Positions 1-7,609 of a stretch of DNA of 13,135 bases are shown piece after piece. A model generated the notes under the pieces. That model searched no databases. It saw nothing but the letters and a program-made list of their open reading frames with translations, and was not told the origin of the DNA. Both the position numbers and the translations under genes were made by a program. How positions within the stretch are numbered: position 1 is the first letter of the stretch; every line of letters begins with the position of its first letter. This DNA comes from Larix sibirica (lineage: Eukaryota; Streptophyta; Pinopsida; Pinales; Pinaceae), in NCBI GenBank assembly GCA_004151065.3, contig NWUY0300017071.1:15150-28284 (forward strand), read 5' to 3'.

Positions 1-1
1 G

Positions 2-1094
2 ATGAAAGCTAAGCGGTGCCTAAGACAAGGATGTCAACTATTTGTAGTCAAGGTAGTGAGCGACAGTAAAGGACCTTCTTTGAAACCATACCCAGTACTA
101 TTTGAGTTCAATGATTTATTTCCAAAAGAATTTCCAGGGTTACCTATGGAAAAGGAACTCGATTTTACAATTGAACTATAACCTGGTGCAAAGCCAATCT
201 CAAATATTCCCTATAGGACGACAACGCCAGAACTTCGAGAACTGCAGATCCAGTTGAAAGAACTACTTGACTTGGGGATAATTAGACCCAATATATCACC
301 ATGGGGTGTAGCATTTATATTTGTTAAGAAGAAGGACAGATCTCTGCAGTTATGCATAGATTATAGAGATTCGAATAAAGCCACAATAAGGAATCAATAC
401 CCCATACCAAGGATTAATGACCTCTTTGACCCGATGAAAGGGGCTTCTGTCTTCTCTAAGATTGATCTTGATTGGGGTATGACCAGCTGAGGATCAAAGA
501 AGGTGACATTCCTAATACTACTTTCCGAACTCGATTTGGGAATTACAAGTTCATAGTGGTTGGCATTCGGTTTAACCAATGCACCAGCTGTATTCATGAG
601 CCTCATGAATGGTGTCTTTCGAAAGTACTTGGATCGTTTTGTGCAAGTCTTCTTAGATGATATTGTTATCTATTCTAAGAACAAAAAGGAGCACGAGGAA
701 CACTTACGGCTTGTATTAACATGCTTAAGAGATCATAAACTATATGGTAAATCTTCAAAGTGTTCCTTATTCCAAAAGGAGATTCACTACTTGGGACATA
801 TTATCTCGGGGGAAGGGATCTTAGAAGACTTGGAGAAGGTGAAGGCCATATAGGATTGGCTGATTCCAAATAATTCTCATGAGGTGCGTAGATTCATGGG
901 GTTAGCGGGCTATTACCAGAGATTTGTTGAAGGATTTTCTAAAATTGAGAAACCTATTACCACCTTACATCGCAAGGGAATCTGATATGAATGGAGCAAT
1001 GATTGCGATGACGCTTTTAAAGAGTTAAAGAGACTGTTAATGAGTGCACCGATCCTGCGGGTACTAGACATGGATAAATATTTCATGGTATGCA
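2..1094 (+). pseudogene. Ty3/gypsy pol fragment: protease-RT linker and reverse transcriptase, broken
   Basis: This is a decayed reverse transcriptase of a Ty3/gypsy LTR retrotransposon. The reading runs mainly in one frame from base 2. In order it shows the linker FPKEFPGLP, the RT entry [20 protein letters not shown], then [31 protein letters not shown], the catalytic FLDD box at 650-661, HYLGHIIS, and the post-RT segment [14 protein letters not shown] leading towards RNase H. It is dead. Stops lie at 179-181 (TAA), 851-853 (TAG) and 983-985 (TGA). An apparent one-base loss near 470 shifts the frame inside the FSKIDLxSGY motif, and a compensating shift near 559 restores it just before FGLTNAP. 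The catalytic aspartates survive. The motif set fits the chromovirus-like branch (inference). Homology stops at MVC, where RNase H should begin, exactly at the N. Confidence 0.95.
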
Positions 1095-1095
1095 N
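1095..1095. other. Single ambiguous base at a homology breakpoint
   Basis: This is the only N in the window. It lies precisely where the gypsy pol reading ends and an unrelated, GC-richer sequence begins. It may be a single miscalled base or a closed assembly gap. Confidence 0.9.
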
Positions 1096-1263
1096 GTTCT
1101 TGCGACCCTATTTGCTCGGGGGTTTGGGGTGAAGGAAAGTAACCCCGATATGGTAAGGTGGTCAACCGAGGGGTTGTCAGTATCTTCGTCAAAGGTGGAA
1201 TCGGACAGCCGAGACAGCTACAGCTACAACAATCTACTCGACCTCGACTCGATCATCGAATGA
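1096..1263 (+). CDS. Unrecognised 55-codon open tail, possible last exon
   Basis: Directly after the N, one frame is open for 55 codons and closes with TGA at 1261-1263. The reading begins VLATLFARGFGVKESNPDMV and ends NNLLDLDSIIE. It is serine- and acid-rich at the C-terminus, as in many plant protein tails, and clearly GC-richer than the flanks. The bases before it (TGCAN) would make a fair splice acceptor if N were G, so a terminal exon is possible. An inner ATG at 1151 could also begin a short product. I do not recognise a family and no domain is visible. The frame may be chance, or part of a captured gene fragment. Confidence 0.3.
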   Translation, partial: VLATLFARGFGVKESNPDMVRWSTEGLSVSSSKVESDSRDSYSYNNLLDLDSIIE

Positions 1264-1320
1264 GGTCCAGTAATTTGCTTTTCTTTAGTTTCTTTTATAT
1301 GTGAGATTGATAGTTAATTT

Positions 1321-1520
1321 TACTTCAAAAAAATTGGGGAGTCGATCTCGTTTTGTGAAATTTTAACTCTGTTTTCATCATATATTTATGTTTCGAATTC
1401 CTGAGAAAAAGTTCGAGATCTTGGATCTGGATTTCCATGAAATTTAACTCTGTTTTATTTGGGTTTTTAAGTCTCTGCAAATTCCATGTCGAAAAAGCGA
1501 ATGACGTTTCCAGAAATTGA
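1321..1520 (+). repeat. Diverged direct repeat, copy 1
   Basis: This block shares colinear words with 2311-2458: TACTTCAAA...ATTGG at the start, TTTATTTCGAA-like in the middle, and TGTCGAAAA followed by CGTTTCCAGAAATTG at the end (1505-1519 versus 2443-2457). A middle part, AACTCTGTTTTATTTGGG at 1446, also recurs at 2184. Spacing differs between copies, so the repeats are old. Their nature (LTR remnant, intronic repeat or MITE) is unknown. Confidence 0.6.
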
Positions 1521-2183
1521 GTGATTGTAATCTAAATTCCAAAATTCTCTATTTTCTAGTCGAACTTGGTTAGCGACTCCAGAATCCAAACTTATGACTG
1601 TGATTCTTAAAATTTTCCTGTAAGTTTCATTTTGTGGATGAATGATGCCCTCCAGAGTTTTGTTTTGTGATAGGTAGTATTTTCCTTCTAATCTATGCGG
1701 CTTGAAAACGTGTGAATCTTGTCTGAGTGTGGTAAGTCTGATCCCTGTGTCAGATCTTCGAGTTGCGGCTTGGATTCTTCACAGTAAAGCTTGTGAAACC
1801 ATGTCTGATTATATGAAGATTAAACTCTGTTTAGGCCTCCAATCGAACGTGCTTTGTGTTGCCTAAACTAAACCCTGCTTAAATGTTGTTGTATATATTG
1901 TTAAAATGAAGTATGCCCTGCTAAAACATTATAGATTTAAGTATTATTTAAACCTGAGCATGATTGTTGTTTAAATGCTGTTGCATATGTTATAAACTCA
2001 GAATTGATCTCTGCACATCTGTGAAACGTGAACAGTAACATGAATGGCGATCTCTAATTTAAGTGGGTTTTCAATTTGAGTTTTAAAAGTCCAGTGTTCC
2101 CATCACACATGGAAGTCTCAGACTTCTATTATTGAATTTAATTTAAACTTCAAAAATGTATGAATTACCTGTTTCTCAGGACG

Positions 2184-2230
2184 AACTCTGTTTTAATTTG
2201 GGTTTTAATTTAAGTCTTTCAAATTTTTCT
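2184..2230 (+). repeat. Partial third copy of the repeat family
   Basis: AACTCTGTTTTAATTTGGG, then a TTTTAA stretch and AAGTCT, parallels 1446-1490 with small insertions. It lies just before copy 2. Confidence 0.5.
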
Positions 2231-2310
2231 ATGTGTTTATCTTCTTAATTCATGGCATCTTCCCGATCTGAATGTAAATTATAGTTGATTAATACTTGAC
2301 TCTGTGCTTC

Positions 2311-2458
2311 TACTTCAAAGAGAATTGGCGTTTTTCCCCGTGTACCTTTATTTCGAAATTTTAATGGCATTCTAGATTTCTTGGTGTGAAATGTAAAACT
2401 TGATCTTAAACCCTTTGCATTGCTGTGTCGAAAACTAATTAGCGTTTCCAGAAATTGT
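2311..2458 (+). repeat. Diverged direct repeat, copy 2
   Basis: Second copy of the block at 1321-1520, offset about 990 bases at the left end and 938 at the right end, so copy 2 is about 50 bases shorter. Confidence 0.6.
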
Positions 2459-2588
2459 ATTATGTAGCTGCCAGGAAAGCTACACCGAGATCGAGCCTCT
2501 GTCTTAAAATGGTTAATTTCAAGATTTTTTGTTTGTCTCTCTCTGCTATGGGAAGTTTAAAAGATATCGAATCTATGTTTCACAAAGT

Positions 2589-2630
2589 ATTCTGGGAATG
2601 GATTAAATAATTCTGGGAATGGATTAAATA
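2589..2630 (+). repeat. Perfect 21-bp tandem duplication
   Basis: A 21-base unit beginning ATTCTGGGAATGG occupies 2589-2609 and again 2610-2630 without a mismatch. Two identical adjacent copies in otherwise decayed DNA indicate a recent slippage or repair event. Confidence 0.95.
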
Positions 2631-2796
2631 GGAGTTTCAAGTATGAAGTGAATTGTTTGAAGTTATGGCTTTAAGTAAACAAATTAGGAGTTATATTGTT
2701 TTCGTAATTATTGTTCTATAATAAGATTTGATAGGAATAGTGATGATCGTCTTCTAGTTAAGTTTATGACATACAATCGCTCCGAAAATTGTTAGT

Positions 2797-2815
2797 AAAA
2801 AATAAATAAATAAAT
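2797..2815 (+). repeat. AAAT microsatellite
   Basis: About four to five AAAT units lie immediately beside the left limit of recognisable gypsy homology. Confidence 0.8.
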
Positions 2816-2817
2816 TC

Positions 2818-3180
2818 ACTTGCTCAAAACGAGAGTCACTACAATTGCCTCCACTCCATGCACAAGATGAAGTGGAGTAAATCCTATAGCAATCTTTGTT
2901 AAGGTTTGATATGCCCAAAGAGTAAAAAAAACATTAAATGCCAATTATATTTAGTTTTATTGTTTGTTCTCTAGGATATGGTTTTAAGAACCTCATTAAT
3001 GACTTATACTTGTCCATTTGCTTATGGATAGTAAAAGATTAATGTTCCTCTCAAAACCCTAATCTAGAAGCTAATTATGTCATCATTTTATTTTGAAAAT
3101 GATTGCCATGACCTATGATGACATATTTATGCACACCAAATTTATCAATGACATGATAGAATATAAACAAAATTGTTCTT
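2818..3180 (-). repeat. Tandem-duplicated integrase segment, copy A (about 367-bp unit)
   Basis: This segment repeats 3181-3548 head to tail with an offset of 367-368 bases. Matching words include GATATGCCCAAAGAGTAAAA, CTAGGATATGGTTT, AATTATGTCATCATTTTAT and ATAAACAAAATTGTTCT. On the minus strand copy A reads GHGNHFQ, KMMT, stop, LGF, stop, WAYQTLTKIAIGFTPLHLVH, GVEA. Its C-terminal part is better preserved than copy B. Both copies share the stops after KMMT and after LGF, so the duplication happened after the element had begun to decay. Each copy then gathered its own changes. Confidence 0.92.
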
Positions 3181-3699
3181 AGTGAGGAAATCTCACATTC
3201 AATCAATAGAATTCCTTTCACTTCAAGCATACGATGAAATGGAGTAAATCATGTAACAAAATTCATTGAAGTTTGATATGCCCAAAGAGTAAAAAAAACA
3301 TGAAAAGGAAATTAGATTTACTTGTATTGATTGTCCTCTAGGATATGGTTTCAAGAAGCTTGTTAATAACTTCTATTTATCCATTTTCTTGAGGATTGTA
3401 AGGTGATGATTGTTCATGTCAAAACCCTAATTTGGCAACTAATTATGTCATCATTTTATCTTGAAAATGAGTGCCATGACTTATGGCGGTCTATTTTGGC
3501 ACACCGAAAATAACAATGGCATGATTGATTATAAACAAAATTGTTCTCTCGTTGTCATTTGCAAAGGTAGGCATGGCTTCTACCCACTTGGTAAAATAAT
3601 CTACAACCACAATAATGTAATTATGACCTTTTTATCGAAGCCAAATGTCATGTTGTCAAATCAACCCCCTATTTCACAAAGGGGCCAACAGTGACATCA
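3181..3699 (-). pseudogene. Gypsy integrase catalytic core, copy B, broken
   Basis: Minus strand: YIIVVVDYFTKWVEAMP, IFGVPK, SHGTHFQ, KMMT, LGF, SPYNPQENG, IEVINKLLE, WAYQTSM and IECE. These follow the rve integrase core in order. The first catalytic Asp (VDYFTKW) remains, the second (usually D-H/N-G) is Ser in SHGTHF, and the third residue, Glu after NG, remains. In-frame stops follow GVPK, KMMT, LGF and NPQENG, among others. Copy B joins directly to copy A, which repeats the second half of the domain. Confidence 0.92.
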
Positions 3700-3990
3700 T
3701 GATACAAAGAAGTAGGATGAGTCTGCATCTTTTTCATATATAATTAACAAGGATAACAATTCTTGACCACTTCAATACAATATATAAAGATGGATGACCA
3801 AAAATATCTTGCATGCAAAGTCTTTTGAGTTAATGCTAACCCAGAAAGATGGATGACCAAAAATATCTTGCATGCAAAATCCATTGTGACAATCATTAAT
3901 GATGTTCTCAGCCTCTCCATGAGTCAAACATCTACATAAAATAGGAAATAAGGTAATTCTCTGTGTGGTGGCGAACGTGCCGACACTTAT
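3700..3990 (-). pseudogene. Gypsy integrase N-terminal H2C2 region, broken
   Basis: The minus reading LFPILCRCLTHGEAENIIND, followed by CHNGFC, is the stretch leading into the H2C2 zinc finger of gypsy integrases (in relatives: C-L, E-A, H-x-G-x-C-G-G-H). The expected GGH after the first cysteine is lost. The sequence downstream is disrupted by a 59-base tandem duplication (3786-3878), which repeats the codons around QDIFGHPSF. Beyond it, WPLCEIGG marks the start of the catalytic core. Confidence 0.75.
3786..3878 (-). repeat. 34-bp perfect repeat at 59-bp period
   Basis: A 34-base string beginning AAAGATGGATGACC is at 3786-3819 and again at 3845-3878 without mismatch, with 25 bases between. 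It disrupts the H2C2 zinc-finger coding part of the minus-strand integrase. Confidence 0.95.
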
Positions 3991-4139
3991 CATGAGAGAG
4001 GTGAGAGGGACATCACTGGGTCTAGAGATAAACTAGGATGTCTCTATACTACAGATAAATAGAGTCAATGAGGAATACATATTTTTCAGGTAACAATTCA
4101 ATTTTTACTTATCCTCACTGTCTCGAGGTAACCTTCATG

Positions 4140-4450
4140 TAATATCTATAAATTCTAGAGACTTCTTTGATTTAGTAGAGGCAAATTCTAAGCCAAAATA
4201 TCACAAGATTACTATCCACTTGGAGTACTTGCCCCCAATTATTCGTCAATCCAAGATATGCTACATTGGATTGATATCAACAATCACTGTCGTATGTTAA
4301 AGAAGGTTGTAATATCAAAATCTTTGGACTACTTCCAAGGCCAACTTCTGTACATGAAAATACCATAACTTGAGCTCGATGAGATGTTTTCTTAGATAAT
4401 AAACCACATACTCCTCATATGATTAATCTTTTTGAACCAAAACCATATCG
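4140..4450 (-). pseudogene. Gypsy pol: RNase H domain, broken
   Basis: On the minus strand this follows the RT connection (4690-4450, with LPPPLDIHQLQSL and ALMSTSLLIPPD). It reads VVYYLRKHLIELKLWYFHVQ, KLALEVV, then a frame interrupted by stops with HTTTVIVDINPM, GGKYSKWIVIL and FGLEFASTKSKKSL. These match the C-terminal RT_RNaseH segment of gypsy pol (YYLSK...Y...EK.ALA, KWxxxLxEFxxEF). At least four in-frame stops are present. Confidence 0.85.
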
Positions 4451-4689
4451 ATGGTTGATTAAGATGTCGTAGATATAATAGGAAATCCTTGCTTTAGTCA
4501 GGTGGAATCAATAATGAGGTAGACATCAAAGCCTTTTTTCAAGGCATCAAATGACCATTGCACTTAATCGTCCTACATAAACAAGTCTCCATTTTTCAAA
4601 AGGCACATGAAATCTTGATATAATTAGTAAAAATGTTTTCCTTTCTTTGAAGGCTTTGGAGTTGGTGGATGTCGAGTGGGGGAGGCAAT

Positions 4690-5335
4690 TAAACTATCAC
4701 CTCAACCTTAAATGTGTCAACCATAATCATGTACTTGGAAACTTTGGAATTGAGTAATTGCTCGAACACAATGCAAAAGATGCACTTATGGGTATTCAAA
4801 CTAAGTTTATAGTGCCAGCATCTTTCGAATACTGCACAAAGATGCGCTAGATGATGAATTATTCTCCTTGATCAAGTAATTCAAATAAGCCTCTACATTA
4901 TGTTTGATATCATGAAAGACATACAACATGGCCCATTGAAACATAAATCCAACATTTTTAAGGCAAAACAACATTTTCCTATATGAAAAGTACCCTAAGG
5001 ACAGATAAACATGGTTTTGTGCTGATCTTCTGCATAAATTTGTTTCTGATTATAGTTGTGAAATCCATCCATGAATGAAATATATCATATCCAACACATT
5101 CATCATTGATTCGATCAATGAATGGCATGTGGTAATTGTCTTTTGGGCATGCTTTGCTTTGATCACACAACTCAACACATATGTGAATGGTCCCCTTCTT
5201 CTTATCCATGGGAACTGGGTTTGAAAACCATTTAGTTGAGGGGAGTAGGTAGATAAAACCAACTTTCAAGAGTTTCTCCACCTTCCCCTTGATAGCACCT
5301 GCTTTCCGAGGATTTATTGGTCGCAACTTTTGTCG
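4690..5335 (-). pseudogene. Gypsy pol: reverse transcriptase domain, inactive
   Basis: The minus strand is open at 5326-4979 with RPINPRKAG, VEKLLKVGFIY, WFSNPVPMDKKKGTI and ACPKDNYHMPFIDRI, all RT fingers and palm motifs of Ty3/gypsy. Further on, with stops, come AEDQHKTMFICP, a degenerate FGLKNAG-like stretch, AVFERCWHYKLSLNTHKCIF and KVEVIV. The catalytic YLDD box has become YLNYL (4887-4873), so both metal-binding aspartates are lost and polymerase activity is impossible even apart from the stops. Confidence 0.93.
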
Positions 5336-5779
5336 AATGGGTTTAATATCATCATATATATTTATCTTATGTTCAATAATTCAAGGGTTGATGCATGTCA
5401 TTTCCTCATAGGTCAAAGTAAACAGGTTGTGATACTCCTTGAGAAAGCAATACAGATCTAAATTAACCTCATCGTGGGAACAATATGCTCCAATCAAGTT
5501 ATTTATAATGACTCCAAATTTACTGGAGATATTGATTGGCATAGTTCTATAGATATTTGTCATGTTTCCTTCCACATGCACATTGTGTGTTGGGATGAAG
5601 CTCTCATACCAATGAAAACATCCATGCATGATAAGACCCTTTTCTCCAACCCCCATCTTGTCCAACTTAGAAAGAAAGTATGATTGTTGGTGCATATCTT
5701 CCACACTCTCTCAAAATAGGTTATTGCTTCTTAAATCGCCTCATCTAATGGTAGAACCATGTTCAATAAATATTGTGAA
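5336..5779 (-). pseudogene. Gypsy pol: linker upstream of RT
   Basis: Minus-strand reading with the conserved pre-RT motif FLKEYHNLFTLTYEEM followed by an INP ending. In intact relatives this motif sits between protease and RT. A 107-codon open stretch spans 5704-5381. Upstream, the homologous-looking reading MVLPLDEAI continues to about 5755 with a stop after it. No protease active-site triplet (D-S/T-G) could be found, because the sequence is interrupted at 5780. Confidence 0.75.
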
Positions 5780-5955
5780 CACTAGTAACAAAAAGTGAGA
5801 TAAATGACTACGTGACTAAAAACGTTAGTCACATGATTGTTTTTAAGCTAAAAATGACTAAATTAGAGCAACACAACTAAAAATGACTATTTTAGTCATC
5901 GGATAAAAAATACAACTAAATAATTAGTCACATAATAAAGATGACTAAAATTGTT
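5780..5955 (+). mobile_element. Putative CACTA (En/Spm) transposon terminus with subterminal repeats
   Basis: Gypsy-like reading ends at 5779 and the next bases are CACTAGTAACAAAAAG, the form of a plant CACTA element end. Over the next 175 bases the hexamer TGACTA or its complement TAGTCA occurs about eight times (for example 5805, 5813, 5826, about 5856, and others to about 5945). CACTA elements are known for dense subterminal repeats of this kind, bound by their transposase. The pair GTGACTAA (5812-5819) and TTAGTCAC (5825-5832) forms a perfect hairpin. The 3 bases before the border are GAA. I could not find a matching CTAGTG end with GAA after it in the window, so the element may extend beyond it or be truncated. 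Confidence 0.5.
5812..5832 (+). repeat. Perfect 8-bp inverted repeat, 5-nt loop
   Basis: GTGACTAA, loop AAACG, TTAGTCAC. It is built from the same TGACTA core as the surrounding repeats. Confidence 0.9.
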
Positions 5956-6060
5956 AAGAAAATAGATTTATTATATATAGTATATAATATTAATATAATA
6001 ACTTTTTAATATATAAATATATTATATTAATATATAATATAATACTATTAACAAATTTAA
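5956..6060. repeat. TA-rich low-complexity tract
   Basis: Nearly pure A/T with overlapping TATATAA and TTAATATA palindromes (about 5970-6050). It could be an unstable spacer or a diverged simple repeat. No gene is visible. Confidence 0.8.
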
Positions 6061-6857
6061 GGAGGAAAAGTAATTGGGGAAAATTTCTTCTATGTCTAAA
6101 TCAGGGATTGTCTTTTGATACTTATGTTTACATTCACTATACAATTCGTAGACTCCAGGATGGATCTCCGAGGGTGGCTTGGTGAAGCGATGGATCTTCC
6201 ATGATGACTTGGTGAAAAGTAAGTATATGAGTTATGTTTTATGAGAAATCAAGTCTAAGGTTTCTGTTATGAGGAAAAATTTACAAGGTTTTGTTATGAG
6301 AATTTTTTTACAAAGGTACCTATAAGCTTTTAATTGACAAAATTTTATATATTCATAGTGTTATTACACATTCTATCTTTTACTTCTCCATATGTGTATT
6401 GAGTGATCTTCAGAAATAATCCAAATGAATGATTTTGTTTTGTTTTGTATACTATGTATTGTTCTACAATGATTTAGGTTAATGTTTTTTTCCCTTTTAG
6501 CGCTCTCTATATGCATGATCCGGGAATACCACCTATCTCTAGGAATTGCTTGGCACCCTACCACTTCTGTTCTGGCATAGCCCTATTTACTTTTCAGCTT
6601 GGCACATTTAAAGAAGTTTCCTTAACTAAGTGTATAAAGTGGCATAATGTGATTCTTTTTGGGGTTGGATTTTAGGAAAGGAAGTGAGTGGAAAGCCTCA
6701 TTTTTAGCTCATAGGTGTAAAAAATAGGTGCACGAGTAGATTTAAATGAGAGTGTTAGTGTGCTTATGTTAGGTTGCTTTTGTTAGCATTGTATTGGGTA
6801 ATTTATTATAGCGTGTCATTGAGGGTTGCAGGGCATGTAGCTTCTTTTGGAGGGAAT
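6061..6857. other. No recognised gene; possible upstream region of the next exon
   Basis: This stretch holds a 30-bp tandem repeat (6159-6218) and an open but unrecognised frame at about 6499-6675 (+) reading MHDPGIPPISRNCLAPYHF, which follows an acceptor-like TTTTAG. A TATA-like TATAAA lies at 6633, about 220 bases before the ATG at 6858. I cannot show that any of these are functional. Confidence 0.4.
6159..6218 (+). repeat. 30-bp imperfect tandem repeat
   Basis: Two adjacent 30-base units, 6159-6188 and 6189-6218, share GATGGATCT at the start and CTTGGTGAA near the end. Confidence 0.85.
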
Positions 6858-7069
6858 ATGATGAAGAGCGCTTCCTTGCCCACTAATTTTAGCTTAGCTA
6901 CGTTAGACTGCCATTCCTCTTCTGCCCTTGATCTTGGGTTGGTAAAAGCTGAATCTGTCGGTTCAGGTATTGCAAATCAATGGGGAACAAAAATGAAGCA
7001 CAGGGAAGGGCAATTTATTTGCACTTCATTACAGATGGGCTTGGGTCAACGAGATTTCCATGAATTCAG
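6858..7069 (+). CDS. Candidate first exon, serine-rich N-terminus (possible plastid transit peptide)
   Basis: From ATG ATG at 6858-6863 the frame is open for 70 codons to a donor-like TTCAG/GTTTAA at 7069/7070. The frame also stays open upstream to 6774 without a further ATG, and past the donor to a stop at 7104-7106. The start MMKSASLPTNFSLATLDCHS is rich in Ser, Leu, Ala and Thr with few acidic residues, as in plastid transit peptides. HISN4 needs such a peptide. The exon would end in phase 2, and the HISN4-like exon at 8344 would begin with one base before its first matching codon, so the phases fit. That fit has a one-in-three chance of being accidental. I recognise no conserved domain, so the link to HISN4 is inference. 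Confidence 0.35.
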
Positions 7070-7161
7070 GTTTAATTCATTCTTCAATCCGTTTTGGCCC
7101 ATATAAGATAGAGATATGAAAGTATAAACCCCTTTTTTATTTAGGTTATGCTATTATTCAG

Positions 7162-7357
7162 TTCCATATATGGAGAATAAGGCTACCATTGTTTTATGTC
7201 TCAAAGATCATGCTATGGTGTGCCAAGAATGCGACGAATTCGCTCATTCTATGAAACATTAGTAGCCAAAAACTAGAGGTCCTTGGCCACTGGCATTAGG
7301 GTTGATATCAACGCACAGCCCTCAGACTCCCATGGCTTAAGCGAATTTAACATATAG
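7162..7357 (+). pseudogene. Double-B-box zinc finger protein (BBX, STO/BBX24-like) fragment, second B-box
   Basis: From 7173 the frame reads ENKATIVLCLKDHAMVCQEC and then DEFAHS. The spacing C-x2-D-x4-C-x2-CD-x3-H is that of the second B-box of plant double-B-box transcription regulators (relatives have F-C-x-E-D-R-A-L-L-C-x-x-C-D-x-x-I-H). After a frameshift at about 7250 the reading resumes with NETLVAKN, a TAG where relatives have Gln, and then RSLATGIRV. This is the characteristic ANxxxxxHQRFLATGIRV tail that ends the box. A stop ends the frame at 7355-7357. The left limit is an acceptor-like ATTATTCAG at 7161, and in these genes an intron commonly lies just before the second B-box. The first B-box and the C-terminal region are absent. 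BBX24-like proteins regulate light signalling, but this copy is broken. Confidence 0.8.
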
Positions 7358-7388
7358 CTTGTTTCCATTAGTGCTGCACACTACTTAG

Positions 7389-7609
7389 GTATGGTAAAGG
7401 ATGTCGGGGCATGGTTGAATGGACTTGGATTGGGTAGGTACATGGAACTCTTTGAGATGCACGAAGTGCACAAGGATGTCTTGCCATTGTTGACATTAGA
7501 TGATCTCAAGGAGATGGGAATCACCCTGCGTAAAATACATTCTACAATTCAAAAGCTTGGAAACGATCTTCCTTGGCAAGGCAAAGAGATAATAGATGTT
7601 GTGATCTAG
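7389..7609 (+). pseudogene. Plant SAM (sterile alpha motif) domain exon
   Basis: After an acceptor-like CACTACTTAG the frame is open for 72 codons from ATG 7391. It shows VGAWLNGLGLGRYMELFEMH, EV, VLPLLTLDDLKEMGIT, then LRKIHSTIQKLG. This is a clear SAM domain of the plant kind (W-L-x-x-L-x-L-x-x-Y, F-E-x-H-E-V, L-P-L-L-T-L-x-D-L-K-x-M-G-I). SAM domains are five-helix protein-interaction modules. Relatives have about four residues (A-V-G-S type) between GIT and RRK, and these are missing here, an in-frame 12-base loss in the loop before the last helix. The 15 codons after the domain are unrecognised and end in TAG. No donor or other part of a parent gene was recognised, so this is a single exon or gene fragment. 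It is unrelated to B-box or HISN4 proteins. Confidence 0.8.

Larger units (their letters stand above)
1264..2817. other. Non-coding stretch with diverged internal repeats
   Basis: I see no coding potential here; all frames are closed by frequent stops. The DNA is T-rich and intron-like. It contains two related blocks (1321-1520 and 2311-2458), a third partial block at 2184-2230, a perfect 21-bp tandem duplication at 2589-2630 and an AAAT microsatellite at 2797-2815 next to the start of gypsy homology. Confidence 0.6.
2818..5779 (-). mobile_element. Degenerate Ty3/gypsy retrotransposon body, minus strand
   Basis: Read on the minus strand from 5779 to 2818, the order is protease-RT linker, RT, RNase H, H2C2 zinc finger and integrase core, followed by a second copy of the integrase core. 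This pol order (RT-RNase H-integrase) defines Ty3/gypsy, not copia. Motifs such as ACPKDNYHMPFIDRI and VDYFTKWVEAMP belong to a different gypsy branch from the fragment at 2-1094; I would place it near the Tat/Athila-type elements (inference). It carries dozens of stops and several shifts, and neither LTR was found. Its upstream end is cut at 5780 by a CACTA-like border. Its downstream end fades at the AAAT tract. Confidence 0.93.

Noticed and set aside
394-606. 70-codon minus-strand open frame
   Set aside because: It is the antisense shadow of the clear plus-strand RT motifs.
3461-3694. 77-codon plus-strand open frame
   Set aside because: The opposite strand reads integrase (VDYFTKWVEAMP); the plus frame is a shadow.
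5474-5683. 69-codon plus-strand open frame
   Set aside because: Shadow of the minus-strand pol linker ending in LTYEEM.
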